64,000 nt of DNA. It comes from Reyranella sp. (GTDB lineage: Bacteria > Pseudomonadota > Alphaproteobacteria > Reyranellales > Reyranellaceae). The stretch's first letter is position 1; every line of letters begins with the position of its first letter. The translations under genes and the position numbers were made by a program. The notes under the pieces are model-generated. The model made no database searches. It was not told the origin of the DNA and saw only the letters and a list, made by a program, of their open reading frames with translations. The DNA is taken from NCBI GenBank assembly GCA_019750135.1, contig JAIEOV010000055.1:1-64000 (forward strand), written 5' to 3'. Shown here in pieces: positions 1 to 8,758 of this stretch.

Positions 1-129
1 GAGCCGCACGACGTGCTGATGTGGGACAACCGCTGCACCGTCCACGCCGTGACGCCGCACGATCCCACCGAGCGGCGAGTGATGCATCGTACGACGATTG
101 TGGGGCGCGAACCGGTGATGGCGGCGTAA
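1..129 (+). CDS. TauD/TfdA-type dioxygenase, C-terminal fragment
   Basis: Only the last 42 codons are in the window; the frame opens at base 1 and stops at TAA 127-129. The peptide carries a W-D-N-R-x-x-x-H segment followed by R-V-M-H-R-T-T-I-x-G. This is the C-terminal signature of Fe(II)/2-oxoglutarate dioxygenases of the TauD/TfdA family, in which the His is the last iron ligand and the following Arg binds 2-oxoglutarate. These cytoplasmic enzymes hydroxylate substrates such as taurine or aryloxyalkanoates; the substrate cannot be told from the fragment. A palindromic repeat island begins two bases after the stop. The family call is fairly secure, the substrate unknown. Confidence 0.75.
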   Translation, partial: EPHDVLMWDNRCTVHAVTPHDPTERRVMHRTTIVGREPVMAA

Positions 130-130
130 T

Positions 131-237
131 CTTGCCGGAGCGCGGACCTCCAGGTCCGCTCAGGAATCATGGGCGAGCCGGAGGCTCGCGGTCCGGAAGA
201 GCATGAGTGGGGTCTGGAACGCCCGCGCTCCGGCAAG
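131..237. repeat. Intergenic palindrome island with 14-bp terminal inverted repeats
   Basis: A 14-bp sequence at 131-144 returns as its exact reverse complement at 224-237. Inside lies the palindrome GCGGACCTCCAGGTCCGC (142-159: 8-bp stem, CC loop) and a second hairpin (174-179 with 183-188, loop GGA). The same palindrome recurs at 17437, 17469 and 17530, so this is a dispersed family. It sits just after a stop codon, as REP-type elements do. The remaining bases to 394 hold no gene; read on the minus strand they contain a weak short stem followed by a T-run that could terminate the CoA-transferase gene. Confidence 0.85.
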
Positions 238-394
238 AATGACAGCACTGCTTGCACTTTGCGCCTAGTTATTGCGTCAAGTACCCCTATCTGGCACGCA
301 AAAATACCCACTATTGATAACGGTGGTTTTCTGTGATAACTTCAGGCGTCGTCTTCACTCTATCTCATCGTTCATCCGTTTATCCGTCGGGCCG

Positions 395-1537
395 CTACGG
401 CAGGTCGCGCAGCACCTCGTCCGTATGCTCGCCCAGCTTCGGCGACGGGCGCGCCGATTTCGGGCGCACGCGGTCGAAGGTGATCGGCAACCCGACCACC
501 GTCGGCCCGCCGCCGGGCAGCTCCTGCACGATCTCGGACGCGGCGAACTGCGCGGTGTTGGCGAGCTCGCCGATGTCGTTGACCGGCGCGCAGGGCACGC
601 CCGCTTTCTCGAAGGCCTCGATCCAGTCGGCGCGCGACTTGCGCTCCATCGCCTGGGCGATCATCGGCAGGAGCTCGTCCTTGTTTTTCACGCGCGCCGC
701 GCTCTTGGCGTACTTGGGATCGGTCTCCCATTCGGGATGGCCCAGTACCCGGGCGCAACGGGCCCACAGGCGGTCGTTGCCCGGCGCCAGGCACAACGGC
801 TTGCCGTCGGCGGTGTCGAAGGTCTGGTAGGGCACGATCACTGCGCCGCCAGTGCCGTGGCGCTTGGGGACGGCGCCGTTGGCGATGTAGTTGTTGACTT
901 GGCCCTCGACCCAGTGGACCGCCGAATCGAACAGTGAGGTGTCGACCAGGCAGCCCTTGCCCGTCTTGTCGCGCATGCGGAGCGCGGCCAGCGCGCCGAT
1001 GGTGCAGAACATGCCGGTCGCCTTGTCGTTGATCGAGGCGCCAGCGAAGGTCGGCGGGTCCTCGGCCCGGCCGGTGACCGACATCATGCCGCCATAGGCC
1101 TGGAGCAGCGGGTCGAAACCCGGCTTCATCTTGAGCGGCCCCTGGTAGCCGAACGCCCAGATCGAGCAGTAGATCAGCCGCGGATGGCGCTTCAGCATCG
1201 CCTCCGGCCCGATGCCGATCTCGTCGACCACGCCCGGCCGCAGGTTCTGGATCAGGATGTCGGCCGTCTCGCAGAGCTTGTGGAGCTTGTCGATGTCAGC
1301 CGCCGACTTGAGGTCGAGCGCGACCGAGCGCTTGTTGCGGTTCTGGCTGTAGAAGTAGAGCGAGGTCACGCCGTCCGGCCCGAACGGAGGGCCCCAGATG
1401 CGGGCATCGTCGCCGCCGTCGGGCTTCTCGATCTTGATCACGTCGGCGCCCATGTCGGCCATCAGGACGCCGGCCAGCGGCCCGGCCAGGGCCTGGCCCA
1501 CTTCGATCACGCGTACGCCTTCCAGCGGCAAGGTCAC
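395..1537 (-). CDS. CaiB/BaiF family (class III) CoA-transferase
   Basis: 380 residues, the usual length for family III CoA-transferases, which move CoA between carboxylic acids through an aspartyl-CoA intermediate. The N-terminus (LEGVRVIEVGQALAGPLAG), the G-A-D-V-I-K-I-E strand, the N-K-R-S-V-x-L-D-L-K segment and the R-P-G-V motif are all typical. The catalytic Asp is probably residue 171, in a D-K-A-T-G-M context like that of formyl-CoA transferase. The start is GTG at 1537, preceded by an AGAGGG ribosome-binding site five bases upstream. It stands alone on this strand, so the acid substrate cannot be inferred from neighbours. Confidence 0.9.
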   Translation of the reverse strand: MTLPLEGVRVIEVGQALAGPLAGVLMADMGADVIKIEKPDGGDDARIWGPPFGPDGVTSLYFYSQNRNKRSVALDLKSAADIDKLHKLCETADILIQNLRPGVVDEIGIGPEAMLKRHPRLIYCSIWAFGYQGPLKMKPGFDPLLQAYGGMMSVTGRAEDPPTFAGASINDKATGMFCTIGALAALRMRDKTGKGCLVDTSLFDSAVHWVEGQVNNYIANGAVPKRHGTGGAVIVPYQTFDTADGKPLCLAPGNDRLWARCARVLGHPEWETDPKYAKSAARVKNKDELLPMIAQAMERKSRADWIEAFEKAGVPCAPVNDIGELANTAQFAASEIVQELPGGGPTVVGLPITFDRVRPKSARPSPKLGEHTDEVLRDLP

Positions 1538-1618
1538 GGCTACCCTCTCGGTTTTCCGACGCTAGGATAGACCGAGCGGGGGAGAGAACGCGATGAAGCT
1601 CAGGCGGCAAAATCCGTC

Positions 1619-2430
1619 ATGAGGAAGGCCTTTCGCATCGTCGGCGCGGTGCTGTCGATCGCCGCCGTCACGCTTTTCCTCGACGGCATCGTCACCGCCA
1701 CGCTTCTGCCCGGGGTGGTCAATACCGATCGCGACGCGGCCGAAGCCGGCAACCGGCGGGCCTATATCCACGCCGACCATCACCACGACATCTTCCCCGG
1801 CCCCTGATGGCCTGCGACGCCGCCAGGCAGCAGAAGGCGGTGTGGAACCTCGGCGTGTCGTCCTATAGCCCGATCATCTACTGGCGAAAGGTGAAGGCAG
1901 CGGCGGAAAAGATCGGCCGCAAGCCCAGCGAGGTCTACGTCTTCCTCGATCTCTCCGACATCGACGACGAAGCCAACGTCTATCGCGAGGGAGCGGACGG
2001 CAAAGTCTATTTCAAGTCGAAGCCCGAGCCCTCGCGCGAGAACTGGGACGTCGATCCCGGGCAGTGGCTGGTCCGTTCGACCAGAAACTGCTGGAGAAGT
2101 GGGGCAGGCAGGGGCTCGAGATCGCCGGCGCCAATCTCGACAAGCTCGTCGGGCTCTGTCGCGAATGGCAATGCCGGGTGACCCCTGGTGGTCCATCCGT
2201 GGCCCGACAACGTCAAGGAGGGCGACCGCGACAGCCTGCAGGTGCGCCACTGGCGCGACTGGTCGGCGGCGCGCGGCGTGCGCTTCGTCGACGGCTTCGC
2301 ACCGTTCTTCAAGGAACCCGTCCAGGCGACGCTGCACCGCTACTACATCGAAGGCGACGTGCACTTCACTGCGGCCGGCAACCGGCTGATCTATGAGACC
2401 GTGCGCCAGGCGGACGACGGCAAATGGTGA
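1619..2430 (+). pseudogene. Decayed SGNH/GDSL-type hydrolase
   Basis: Four collinear pieces lie in shifting frames. 1619-1807 starts with a hydrophobic N-terminal anchor and a Y-I-H-A-D-H-H-H segment. 1807-about 2070 contains a LGVSSYSPIIYW stretch. About 2064-2180 is a helical piece. 2188-2430 ends with D-V-H-F-T-A-A-G-N. The last motif is the Asp-x-x-His block of SGNH hydrolases. The N-terminal block that should carry the Gly-Asp-Ser nucleophile between the first two pieces is missing, consistent with a deletion at about 1805. With the nucleophile lost and at least two further frame changes, I call it a pseudogene. Sequencing error alone would not explain the missing block. Confidence 0.7.
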
Positions 2431-2544
2431 AAGGCCGGCCCGCTCAGCGGAAAATCGCCGTGGCGTCGCCCAGGGGCCGCCCGTACCATGCCGGAAGTCT
2501 GTGCAAGCCCTAAGAACGTCTTCCGAACCGACGGAGCGCGCGCC

Positions 2545-3693
2545 ATGCACCACAAGTTGATTTCCGGCGACAACCACATCGACCTCACCTATTGCCCGGC
2601 CGACCTTTGGTCGTCGCAGGCGCCCGCCAAGTGGAAGCAGAACGCACCGCGCGTCGAGGAGCGCAACGACGGCCAGCACTGGTTCGTCGACGACAAGGAC
2701 CGCGGCATGTGGAACGGCGTCGGACCGGGCTTCCTGCCCTACACCAAGGGCTCGTTCGGGCATGTCGACGAGATGAAGGACGCCGGCTTCGAATGGGACA
2801 GCTATCCCGGCGCCAAGCCGCGCCCGACGACGCCCGAGCTACGCATCGCCGACCTCGATCGTGACGGCCTCGAGAAGGAGATCATCTACGGCTGCCTGAT
2901 GATCAACGACCTGATCGACGATGCCGAGCTGCGCGTCTGGGCCAATGCCCGCTACAACGACTGGGCCGCCGACTTCGCCAAGCGCTCCGATCCTAACCGC
3001 GTCTTCCCGCTCGCCATCATTCCCAACACCGATCCGGTGGCCGCCGCGGCCGAGGTGCGGCGCTGCGCCAAGATGGGCCTGAAGGGTGGCGACCTCGCCT
3101 TCAAGCGCATGGGCCTGCCGCTCTATCACCACGCCTGGTACGCGCTGTGGGAGGCGGCGGCGGAATGCAAGTTCCCGATCTCCTTCCATTCGACCGGCTT
3201 CAAGGCGGTGCGCGCGCCCGACACGCCGGAGATGGAGAAGGAATACGCCGTGCAGCACCGGCTGGTGCGCTCGGCGCTGTTCCAGCTCGACACGATGGAA
3301 GTGCTGGTCTCGCTGCTCGCCTCGGGCGCCTGCGAGAAGTATCCCGACTTCAACTTCGTGCTGGGCGAATCGGGCGTGACCTGGCTTCCTTATGTGTTCG
3401 ATCGCCTCGACACCGAGTATCACGACCGCGCCCGCGCGCTCGGCTTCAAGATGAAGCCGTCGGATTACTTCCGCCGCCAGGGCTACGTCACTTATCAGCA
3501 GGACAAGTACCTCGAGCCGATCGTGCCCTTGATCGGCGAGGACAACATCATCTGGGGCGCCGACTACCCGCATCCCGATTGCATCTGGCCGAAGTCGCGC
3601 GAGACCTTGACCGAGAACCTGGCCGGCTTCTCCGACAGCGTGCAGAAGAAGATCGTGCACGACAACGTGACGAGGCTGTACGGGCTGAACTGA
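2545..3693 (+). CDS. Amidohydrolase family 2 metal-dependent hydrolase/decarboxylase
   Basis: 382 residues from ATG 2545 (M-H-H-K-L-I-S-G-D-N-H-I-D). An upstream in-frame ATG at 2488 lacks the family look. The N-terminal D-N-H-I-D supplies the first metal-binding His. An F-H-S-T-G segment in the middle gives another His, and W-G-A-D-Y-P-H-P-D near the C-terminus supplies the catalytic Asp. This matches the Amidohydro_2 (ACMSD/2,3-dihydroxybenzoate decarboxylase-like) TIM barrel. Such cytoplasmic enzymes hydrolyse or decarboxylate aromatic or cyclic acids; many remain uncharacterised. It is a single gene, with the beta-barrel gene starting five bases after its stop. Confidence 0.85.
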   Translation: MHHKLISGDNHIDLTYCPADLWSSQAPAKWKQNAPRVEERNDGQHWFVDDKDRGMWNGVGPGFLPYTKGSFGHVDEMKDAGFEWDSYPGAKPRPTTPELRIADLDRDGLEKEIIYGCLMINDLIDDAELRVWANARYNDWAADFAKRSDPNRVFPLAIIPNTDPVAAAAEVRRCAKMGLKGGDLAFKRMGLPLYHHAWYALWEAAAECKFPISFHSTGFKAVRAPDTPEMEKEYAVQHRLVRSALFQLDTMEVLVSLLASGACEKYPDFNFVLGESGVTWLPYVFDRLDTEYHDRARALGFKMKPSDYFRRQGYVTYQQDKYLEPIVPLIGEDNIIWGADYPHPDCIWPKSRETLTENLAGFSDSVQKKIVHDNVTRLYGLN

Positions 3694-3697
3694 GCCG

Positions 3698-4846
3698 TTG
3701 CCGACCGGGGGAGGTTTGCGACGAGGCGCGGCGGCCGCGGCATTCTTGGCCGCGGGCTTGGCCTCTGCGGTGCCGACGGCGCGGGCCCAGTCGCCTGTTG
3801 TCCTGCAGCGGGAGTTGCTCTACCTGCTGGCCGAGATCAACTACCAGCTGTTTCTGGCTCGGCGTCAGGACGAGAGGCTGCTGCTGGCACTTGCGGCGCT
3901 TCAGCTGCAGGCCCTCAACCCGACCCTGAGCACCGTCGCCGGGACGGCGATGAACGTCGCCGGCATCAACGAGAGCAGCGAGGCGATGAGCTGTCCCGTC
4001 TTCGTCGGGACAGGCACGCTCCTAGGTGAGGATACGTGCCTGTGGAGCAAGGTGACCGGCCAACGCACCAACCAGTTCTCGACTGATACCGACAGCGTCG
4101 GCCTGCGCATCGGCGGGCAGGCGGAGCTGGCGCCGGGTTGGTTCCTCGGCGGTACCTTGTCGACCGGCACTTCCTGGCAGCAGGCGGAAGGGACGAACAC
4201 CACGGCTCGCGGCCAGTCGGCCGGCGGCAGCGTGGCCGTGAAGCGTGTGCAGGGCCCTTGGCTGTTGGCGGGCGCGCTGGGTTTTTCCACGACCTGGAAT
4301 CGCATGACCCGTCAGGGCGTCGGGCTCGCGAACGGGCAGATGGTCCAAGCCGACATCAATGCGTCGTTCGCCGGCCTCCGTCTGCGCGGCGCCTACGACT
4401 TCGCCTTCGACGGCTGGTATGTGCGGCCGCGTCTGGATGTTGCGGCGAGCTATACCTGGATGCCGGGCTTCACGGAGACCGGCCCGGCCGGCGGCGTGTT
4501 CTCCTATGCAGCGCAGAACAAGATCGGCGCCATGCTGGCGCCCATCGTGGAACTCGGTGGCCGGATCGATCTCGGCGAACGGACGATCCTGCGGCCCTAC
4601 CTTGCCGCCGGTCCCCAGTTCGTGCCGGACAACACTTGGAAAGTCGTGGCGAGCTTCACCGGACCGCTCTCGTATATCGGCAGCTTCTCGCAGACCTTTG
4701 TCGGTCCGAGCGTTCTTGCCACGGTCGAGGCCGGGCTGCAGCTCTACGATGCCCAAGGCCTCGACCTTCGCGCCGAGTACAAGCTCGCGGCCGGCTATTC
4801 CATCCTCAGCCAGACCGCCAGCCTACGGCTGGGCTGGCGATTCTGA
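3698..4846 (+). CDS. Outer-membrane beta-barrel (autotransporter-type) protein without passenger
   Basis: The frame begins at TTG 3698; another TTG at 3716 is only one base from a GGGGGAGG run, so the true start is uncertain. An Ala-rich signal peptide ends near A-R-A-Q-S, then a Leu/Gln-rich helix (about residues 35-70), a short region with two Cys (about 98 and 112), and alternating beta-strands to a terminal W-R-F. Repeated glycine-aromatic strands and the final aromatic residue fit the autotransporter beta-domain superfamily. No passenger long enough to be a classical autotransporter is present. The role is probably structural or a porin-like barrel; I cannot assign a substrate. Confidence 0.7.
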   Translation: MPTGGGLRRGAAAAAFLAAGLASAVPTARAQSPVVLQRELLYLLAEINYQLFLARRQDERLLLALAALQLQALNPTLSTVAGTAMNVAGINESSEAMSCPVFVGTGTLLGEDTCLWSKVTGQRTNQFSTDTDSVGLRIGGQAELAPGWFLGGTLSTGTSWQQAEGTNTTARGQSAGGSVAVKRVQGPWLLAGALGFSTTWNRMTRQGVGLANGQMVQADINASFAGLRLRGAYDFAFDGWYVRPRLDVAASYTWMPGFTETGPAGGVFSYAAQNKIGAMLAPIVELGGRIDLGERTILRPYLAAGPQFVPDNTWKVVASFTGPLSYIGSFSQTFVGPSVLATVEAGLQLYDAQGLDLRAEYKLAAGYSILSQTASLRLGWRF

Positions 4847-4885
4847 CCCCTTGCCGGTTCCAGCTTCAGCGGGCAGAAAGGCGCC

Positions 4886-5146
4886 ATGACGGTTCAGTAT
4901 TTTGCACGCGTGAAATCCGCTTCGGACCACGAACAGTTCCAGAAGATCGTCAGGCACTATCCGTCCTGCACCTTCGAGGAATGGCACTTCCGCGAGGCCA
5001 AGAAGATGGCCGACTGGAAGGCGCGCCGGCATGCGGTGAAGATGGTCGACGTGACGCCGGCCGAGTTCACTGCATACTGCGAGAAGACCAAGGCCAGGCC
5101 TGATCTCACGACCTTCCTGAAATTTCTGACCGACAAGGCCTTTTAG
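4886..5146 (+). CDS. Small hypothetical protein (86 aa)
   Basis: An ATG start follows an AAAGG site at a reasonable distance (about 4876). The protein is charged and probably soluble, with no signal peptide or membrane segment. It opens with a V-Q-Y-F-A-R-V beta-strand and has two conserved-looking Cys. The fold may be a small alpha/beta (ferredoxin-like) domain but I do not recognise a family. It lies 39 bases after the beta-barrel gene and five bases before the LysE exporter gene, so it could be co-transcribed with either. Coding use matches its neighbours. Confidence 0.6.
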   Translation: MTVQYFARVKSASDHEQFQKIVRHYPSCTFEEWHFREAKKMADWKARRHAVKMVDVTPAEFTAYCEKTKARPDLTTFLKFLTDKAF

Positions 5147-5150
5147 GCGC

Positions 5151-5783
5151 GTGGTCGATCTCGCGACGCTCGCGCTGTTCAGCCTCGCCGCCCTGGCGCT
5201 GACAGCGAGCCCGGGCCCCGACATGCTGCTGATCGCCTCGCGCAGCGCCAGCCAGGGCCGCATCGCGGGCTTCGCCACCTTGGCCGGTATCCAGGCCGGC
5301 ACCTATTGTCACGCGCTGGCCGCGGCGCTCGGCCTGTCGCAACTGTTCCTGATCGTGCCGGTCGCCTACGACATCGTGCGCTACGCCGGCGCGGCCTATC
5401 TGCTGTGGCTCGCCTGGAAGACCTTCCGCTCGAACGGCACGATGCTCGCGCCGACCGCCGGCCTGCGCCATCACCCGATCGGCGTCATGTTCCGGCAGGG
5501 CCTGTTCACCAACCTGCTGAACCCCAAGATGGCGCTGTTCGTCCTGGCGCTGTTCCCGCAGTTCGTCCGCCCCGAGGCGGGCTCGGTCGCGTTGCAGATC
5601 ATGGTGCTGGCCACGGTGCTGAACGCCATCGGCATCGTGGTGAACGGCATCGTCATCCTGACGGCGAGCCGACTCGGCCGCCTGTTCGCCGGCAGCGGCC
5701 GCTGGCGGCGCCTGCCGCAGATGGTGCTGGCAACGGTATTCGCCGGCCTCGCCGTGAGGCTCGCCTTCGACTCTCGCCGCTGA
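5151..5783 (+). CDS. LysE/RhtB family amino-acid exporter
   Basis: 210 residues starting at GTG 5151, with about six membrane helices. The N-terminal helix and the T-A-S-P-G-P-D-M motif at its end are the LysE/RhtB hallmark; a second signature is N-L-L-N-P-K-M-A-L-F near residue 120. The family exports lysine, homoserine, threonine or related compounds across the inner membrane with proton exchange. The specific substrate is not evident. It starts four bases after the preceding small gene, implying co-translation. No LysG-type regulator lies beside it. Confidence 0.9.
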   Translation: MVDLATLALFSLAALALTASPGPDMLLIASRSASQGRIAGFATLAGIQAGTYCHALAAALGLSQLFLIVPVAYDIVRYAGAAYLLWLAWKTFRSNGTMLAPTAGLRHHPIGVMFRQGLFTNLLNPKMALFVLALFPQFVRPEAGSVALQIMVLATVLNAIGIVVNGIVILTASRLGRLFAGSGRWRRLPQMVLATVFAGLAVRLAFDSRR

Positions 5784-5822
5784 CTATTGATGCCCGGCGG
5801 CATCGGCCCCATCTGAGGGGCC

Positions 5823-6404
5823 ATGCCCGCCGAGCAACGCCTGACATGGCGCCGTCGTCTGTTTGCGTTCGTGGTCGCGAGTGTCGGCGCGGCGGCTGCG
5901 ACGGCGATCTCGTTCGCCATGACGGTCTACGAGGCGGCGCATCCCAAGCCCGTGCCGATCGCGGCGCCGGGCCAGCCGATCGATACGGGCCGTTGGACCA
6001 TCACCTTCCGCGGTGCGCGCATCGGCTCGATCCCGCCGACCGGCTTTAAGCCATCGACGCCGAAGAAGCTGGTGATGGTCGAGTTCGATCTCGACAACCG
6101 CTCGGCCACGAGCAGCAATGTGTACTCCCGCGTGTTCACGATCGAGCTGCCGATCGCGAATCTGCCGTCGCCCACCTTCTATCTCGCGCGTGACAAATCT
6201 GTGGCCGGCAGTCTGCAGCCCGACATGCCGGAGCGCATGATCGCCGTCTGGGAATGGCCGGCGGCCGTGCCCGTGCCGGAGCAGCTCCGCCTCAAGGTCA
6301 TGAGCCAGATCCACAAGCAGCGCGACAATCTCTATGCCGCGCCGGGCTGGTTCGATCGCGATCCGGCGGCTTTCGTTACGCTCGCCGTCGGCGGCAGCCC
6401 GTGA
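5823..6404 (+). CDS. Membrane-anchored unknown protein 1 of a three-gene set
   Basis: 193 residues: a short basic cytoplasmic N-terminus, one transmembrane helix (about residues 13-33), then an extracytoplasmic domain of mostly beta-strands. The segment K-L-V-M-V-E-F-D-L-D-N-R resembles the first core strand of DUF4352-like immunoglobulin folds, which often read V-V-V-x-x-x-V-x-N. Its stop overlaps the GTG of the next gene (GTGA at 6401-6404), a sign of translational coupling. Genes 1, 2 and 3 share one design (single helix plus a beta domain) with little sequence identity. No function is known to me. Confidence 0.75.
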   Translation: MPAEQRLTWRRRLFAFVVASVGAAAATAISFAMTVYEAAHPKPVPIAAPGQPIDTGRWTITFRGARIGSIPPTGFKPSTPKKLVMVEFDLDNRSATSSNVYSRVFTIELPIANLPSPTFYLARDKSVAGSLQPDMPERMIAVWEWPAAVPVPEQLRLKVMSQIHKQRDNLYAAPGWFDRDPAAFVTLAVGGSP

Positions 6405-6994
6405 ATGCTTTCCTCAAAGGCCTTGGCGGCGTGGCGCTGGCGGCCGCCGTGCTCTACGGCATGCAGCGCACGACGCCCGGCTATGGCGACATCACCGCGC
6501 CGCGTCCGCTCTCGGGGACGCTCGGCCATCGTCTGGAAGGGCGCACTTTTGCCATCGACGTCGTCAAGGTGCAGCTGGCGCGAACGATCGTCACCAGGAG
6601 CGGATCGCGCGACAGCACGTTCACCACATCGGGCGTGTGGGTCGTGGCCGAGGGCACGGCGGAAGCGCTGAACGAGAGCCTGACGCTGCTGTCGGCCGAA
6701 TGGCTCGGCGCCAACGGCGTGCGCTATGCCATGAGCCAGCGCCTGTCGTCGTTACCCGGCATGTTGCCGGGCCAGCGGTTGGAGCCCGGCCTGCCGACGC
6801 CCGTGCTGATGGCCTTCGAGCTTCCGGAAAGCCAGGTGGCCGGAGGCACCCTGCTGATCGCGCGCTCGGCCTGGGCGCCGCTCGCCGAGCAGGCGCGGAT
6901 CGAGATGACGGGCGTGAAGCCGGTCGACATCCATGCGAGCCTCGTCCTCGCGCGCGCGCAAGGTCGCGTGCCCTGGACCTTGACCGTGCAATGA
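6401..6994 (+). CDS. Membrane-anchored unknown protein 2 of a three-gene set
   Basis: 197 residues from GTG 6401, overlapping the upstream stop by four bases. An N-terminal hydrophobic helix (about residues 5-20) anchors a periplasmic domain containing a V-W-V-V-A-E-G-T strand comparable to the core strand of the upstream protein. The C-terminal half has an amphipathic beta pattern. There is no lipobox or cysteine near the N-terminus, so it is not a lipoprotein. The stop overlaps the next ATG (ATGA at 6991-6994). The start was chosen for the overlap and because the helix follows directly. Confidence 0.7.
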   Translation: MNAFLKGLGGVALAAAVLYGMQRTTPGYGDITAPRPLSGTLGHRLEGRTFAIDVVKVQLARTIVTRSGSRDSTFTTSGVWVVAEGTAEALNESLTLLSAEWLGANGVRYAMSQRLSSLPGMLPGQRLEPGLPTPVLMAFELPESQVAGGTLLIARSAWAPLAEQARIEMTGVKPVDIHASLVLARAQGRVPWTLTVQ

Positions 6995-7515
6995 CCGGCG
7001 AGCGACGTCGCTATTGGCTCAGCCTCGCGGCCCTGGCCGTCGTCCTGCCGGCGGCCATCGCCGTCAATTCGTGGCAAAGCCTGACGGAATGGCGCCGCAG
7101 CCAATGGCACCAGCCGATCGCCGTCGCGTCTGGCACGGCGCAGTCCTACGCCGGCGCCGAGTGGCGCCTGACCGGCCTGACGCGCCTGCCGGGTGAGACG
7201 CCGGATACGGCGCTGATCGTCGCCGAGTTCGACGCCACCGTCGACGATCCCGTGCTACTCCAGGCGGGACGTTGCACCGTCGCCATCACCGACGACAAAG
7301 GCCGCCGCTGGCTGCCGACCTTCGCGGCGGGGCGCGCGCTGCGTCGCGGCCGTCCCGCCGCCGCCGACAAGCCGCGCTGCTACGGGCTGACGCAAGCGGA
7401 GAAGGGGAAGACGATCGCCATGGCCGAGAGCTTCACCGTTCCCGAGGGCGCCGCGGGACTGGCGCTCGCGATCGGCATCGGCGGCGCAATGCCCGCCTAT
7501 CTGCTGTTCAAGTAG
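6991..7515 (+). CDS. Membrane-anchored unknown protein 3 of a three-gene set
   Basis: 174 residues from ATG 6991 (M-T-G-E-R-R-R-Y-W), then a transmembrane helix to about residue 26. The beta-rich domain contains A-L-I-V-A-E-F-D-A-T-V-D and a later C-T-V-A-I-T-D-D-K-G-R strand, the arrangement seen in DUF4352-like folds. Two Cys (about residues 92 and 130) could form a disulfide in the periplasm. The gene ends eight bases inside the 3' end of the oppositely oriented polytopic membrane-protein gene. Function unknown. Confidence 0.7.
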   Translation: MTGERRRYWLSLAALAVVLPAAIAVNSWQSLTEWRRSQWHQPIAVASGTAQSYAGAEWRLTGLTRLPGETPDTALIVAEFDATVDDPVLLQAGRCTVAITDDKGRRWLPTFAAGRALRRGRPAAADKPRCYGLTQAEKGKTIAMAESFTVPEGAAGLALAIGIGGAMPAYLLFK

Positions 7516-8746
7516 CCAGCGCCTCGGTGCGGGTGCGCTGGGTCGCGACCGCATGTTCCAGGACCGCCGCCAGCAGCGCGATGCGCGCGGCGTCGAGCAG
7601 GATGCCGCCGTCGAGATCGCTCGGGCTGCCGATGAACACGTCGAGCACGTTGGCGATCACCTGCCAGGTCGCGAGGTCGTCGACACCGATCGTGCGCGTC
7701 GCGCCGTACCACAGCCAGGCGCCGAGCCAGCTCAGCGCGCGATAGGCGACGACGAAGGCGATCAGGGTGGCGAGCCCGCTGCTCAAGGTCAGCCTGAGGC
7801 AGGTCCAGATCGGCTGGTAGCGCGAGCGGTAGCCGCCGACGAAATGCTTAACGAAGTCCTTGAACCACTTGCGCCAGGTATCGGCGCGAGACGTGCCCGC
7901 CGGCAGCGGCGCGGTGGCGGCGGACAGCTCGTAACCGTTGATGATGGCCGCCATCACCAGCCAGACCAGGGGCAGCAACGCATAGAAGAAGAGGCGCTGC
8001 AGCTGGTCGAACAAGGGGGCAGGGCGGAACTCGACCGGCGTGAAGCCGCCGGCGGCGTGGGCGGTCAGGCTCAGCGACTCGCCGAGGCTCTGCAGGATCG
8101 CGCCGGCGCCGATCCAGGTGATGAACTCGTTCTTCCACACGCCGAGCGCATAGAGGCCGATGAAGATCCAGGTCGCGTCGGCGGCGACGACCAGCAAGCG
8201 CCAGTAGGGCCGGCGGGCGCGGGCGTTCATGCGTTTGGCGAACCAGCGGACCGCCCAGCAGGCGGCGATCGCGGCGACCATGGCCTGCGACTGCGCGAAG
8301 TTGAAGATGTTGAGCTTCTCGCCGAACGACACGCGCTGCAGCGCCAGCCGCGAATATTCCCGCACCGTGTCGCCCAGGAAGCCCCATGCCGCGTAGTAGG
8401 CGAAGAACGGCAGGATCGCTGCCGCCGTCACGGCCAGCATGTGGTCGCCCGCCGCCGGGCGGTCCTCGGTCGTGGCCACGGTCGCCTGCTGTCGCAGGGC
8501 CGCCAGCGCCGGCATGCCCGGCCGCAGCGCGGCGAACATCATGACCACGACCATGAGCTTGGTCAGCACCACCAGCGACAGCACGACCATGCCGCCGAGG
8601 GCGTTCTGCTGGCCGACGGCGACCGCCCCCATGAGGAGAAGGTCGCGCACGATGAAGCCCAGGGCGCCGATCAGCAGCAATTGCGGCCAGAAGCGACCGA
8701 GCAGGCTGCCGGCCAGCGCCAGCGGGCGGACGATATCTGCCATCAT
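7508..8746 (-). CDS. Polytopic membrane protein, unknown function
   Basis: 412 residues with about eight to ten hydrophobic segments (for example near residues 20-45, 50-75, 105-125, 150-170, 185-205, 255-275 and 315-345). No ATP-binding, ion-channel or transporter motif is recognisable. A W-x-K-W-F-K-D-F stretch forms a basic amphipathic segment between helices. It converges on the three single-helix proteins, with an eight-base tail overlap, which suggests a linked role such as a membrane complex; this is inference only. A start two codons earlier or later (M-M-A-D) cannot be excluded. Confidence 0.75.
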   Translation of the reverse strand: MMADIVRPLALAGSLLGRFWPQLLLIGALGFIVRDLLLMGAVAVGQQNALGGMVVLSLVVLTKLMVVVMMFAALRPGMPALAALRQQATVATTEDRPAAGDHMLAVTAAAILPFFAYYAAWGFLGDTVREYSRLALQRVSFGEKLNIFNFAQSQAMVAAIAACWAVRWFAKRMNARARRPYWRLLVVAADATWIFIGLYALGVWKNEFITWIGAGAILQSLGESLSLTAHAAGGFTPVEFRPAPLFDQLQRLFFYALLPLVWLVMAAIINGYELSAATAPLPAGTSRADTWRKWFKDFVKHFVGGYRSRYQPIWTCLRLTLSSGLATLIAFVVAYRALSWLGAWLWYGATRTIGVDDLATWQVIANVLDVFIGSPSDLDGGILLDAARIALLAAVLEHAVATQRTRTEALAT

Positions 8747-8758
8747 GCCGTGGCAGCG

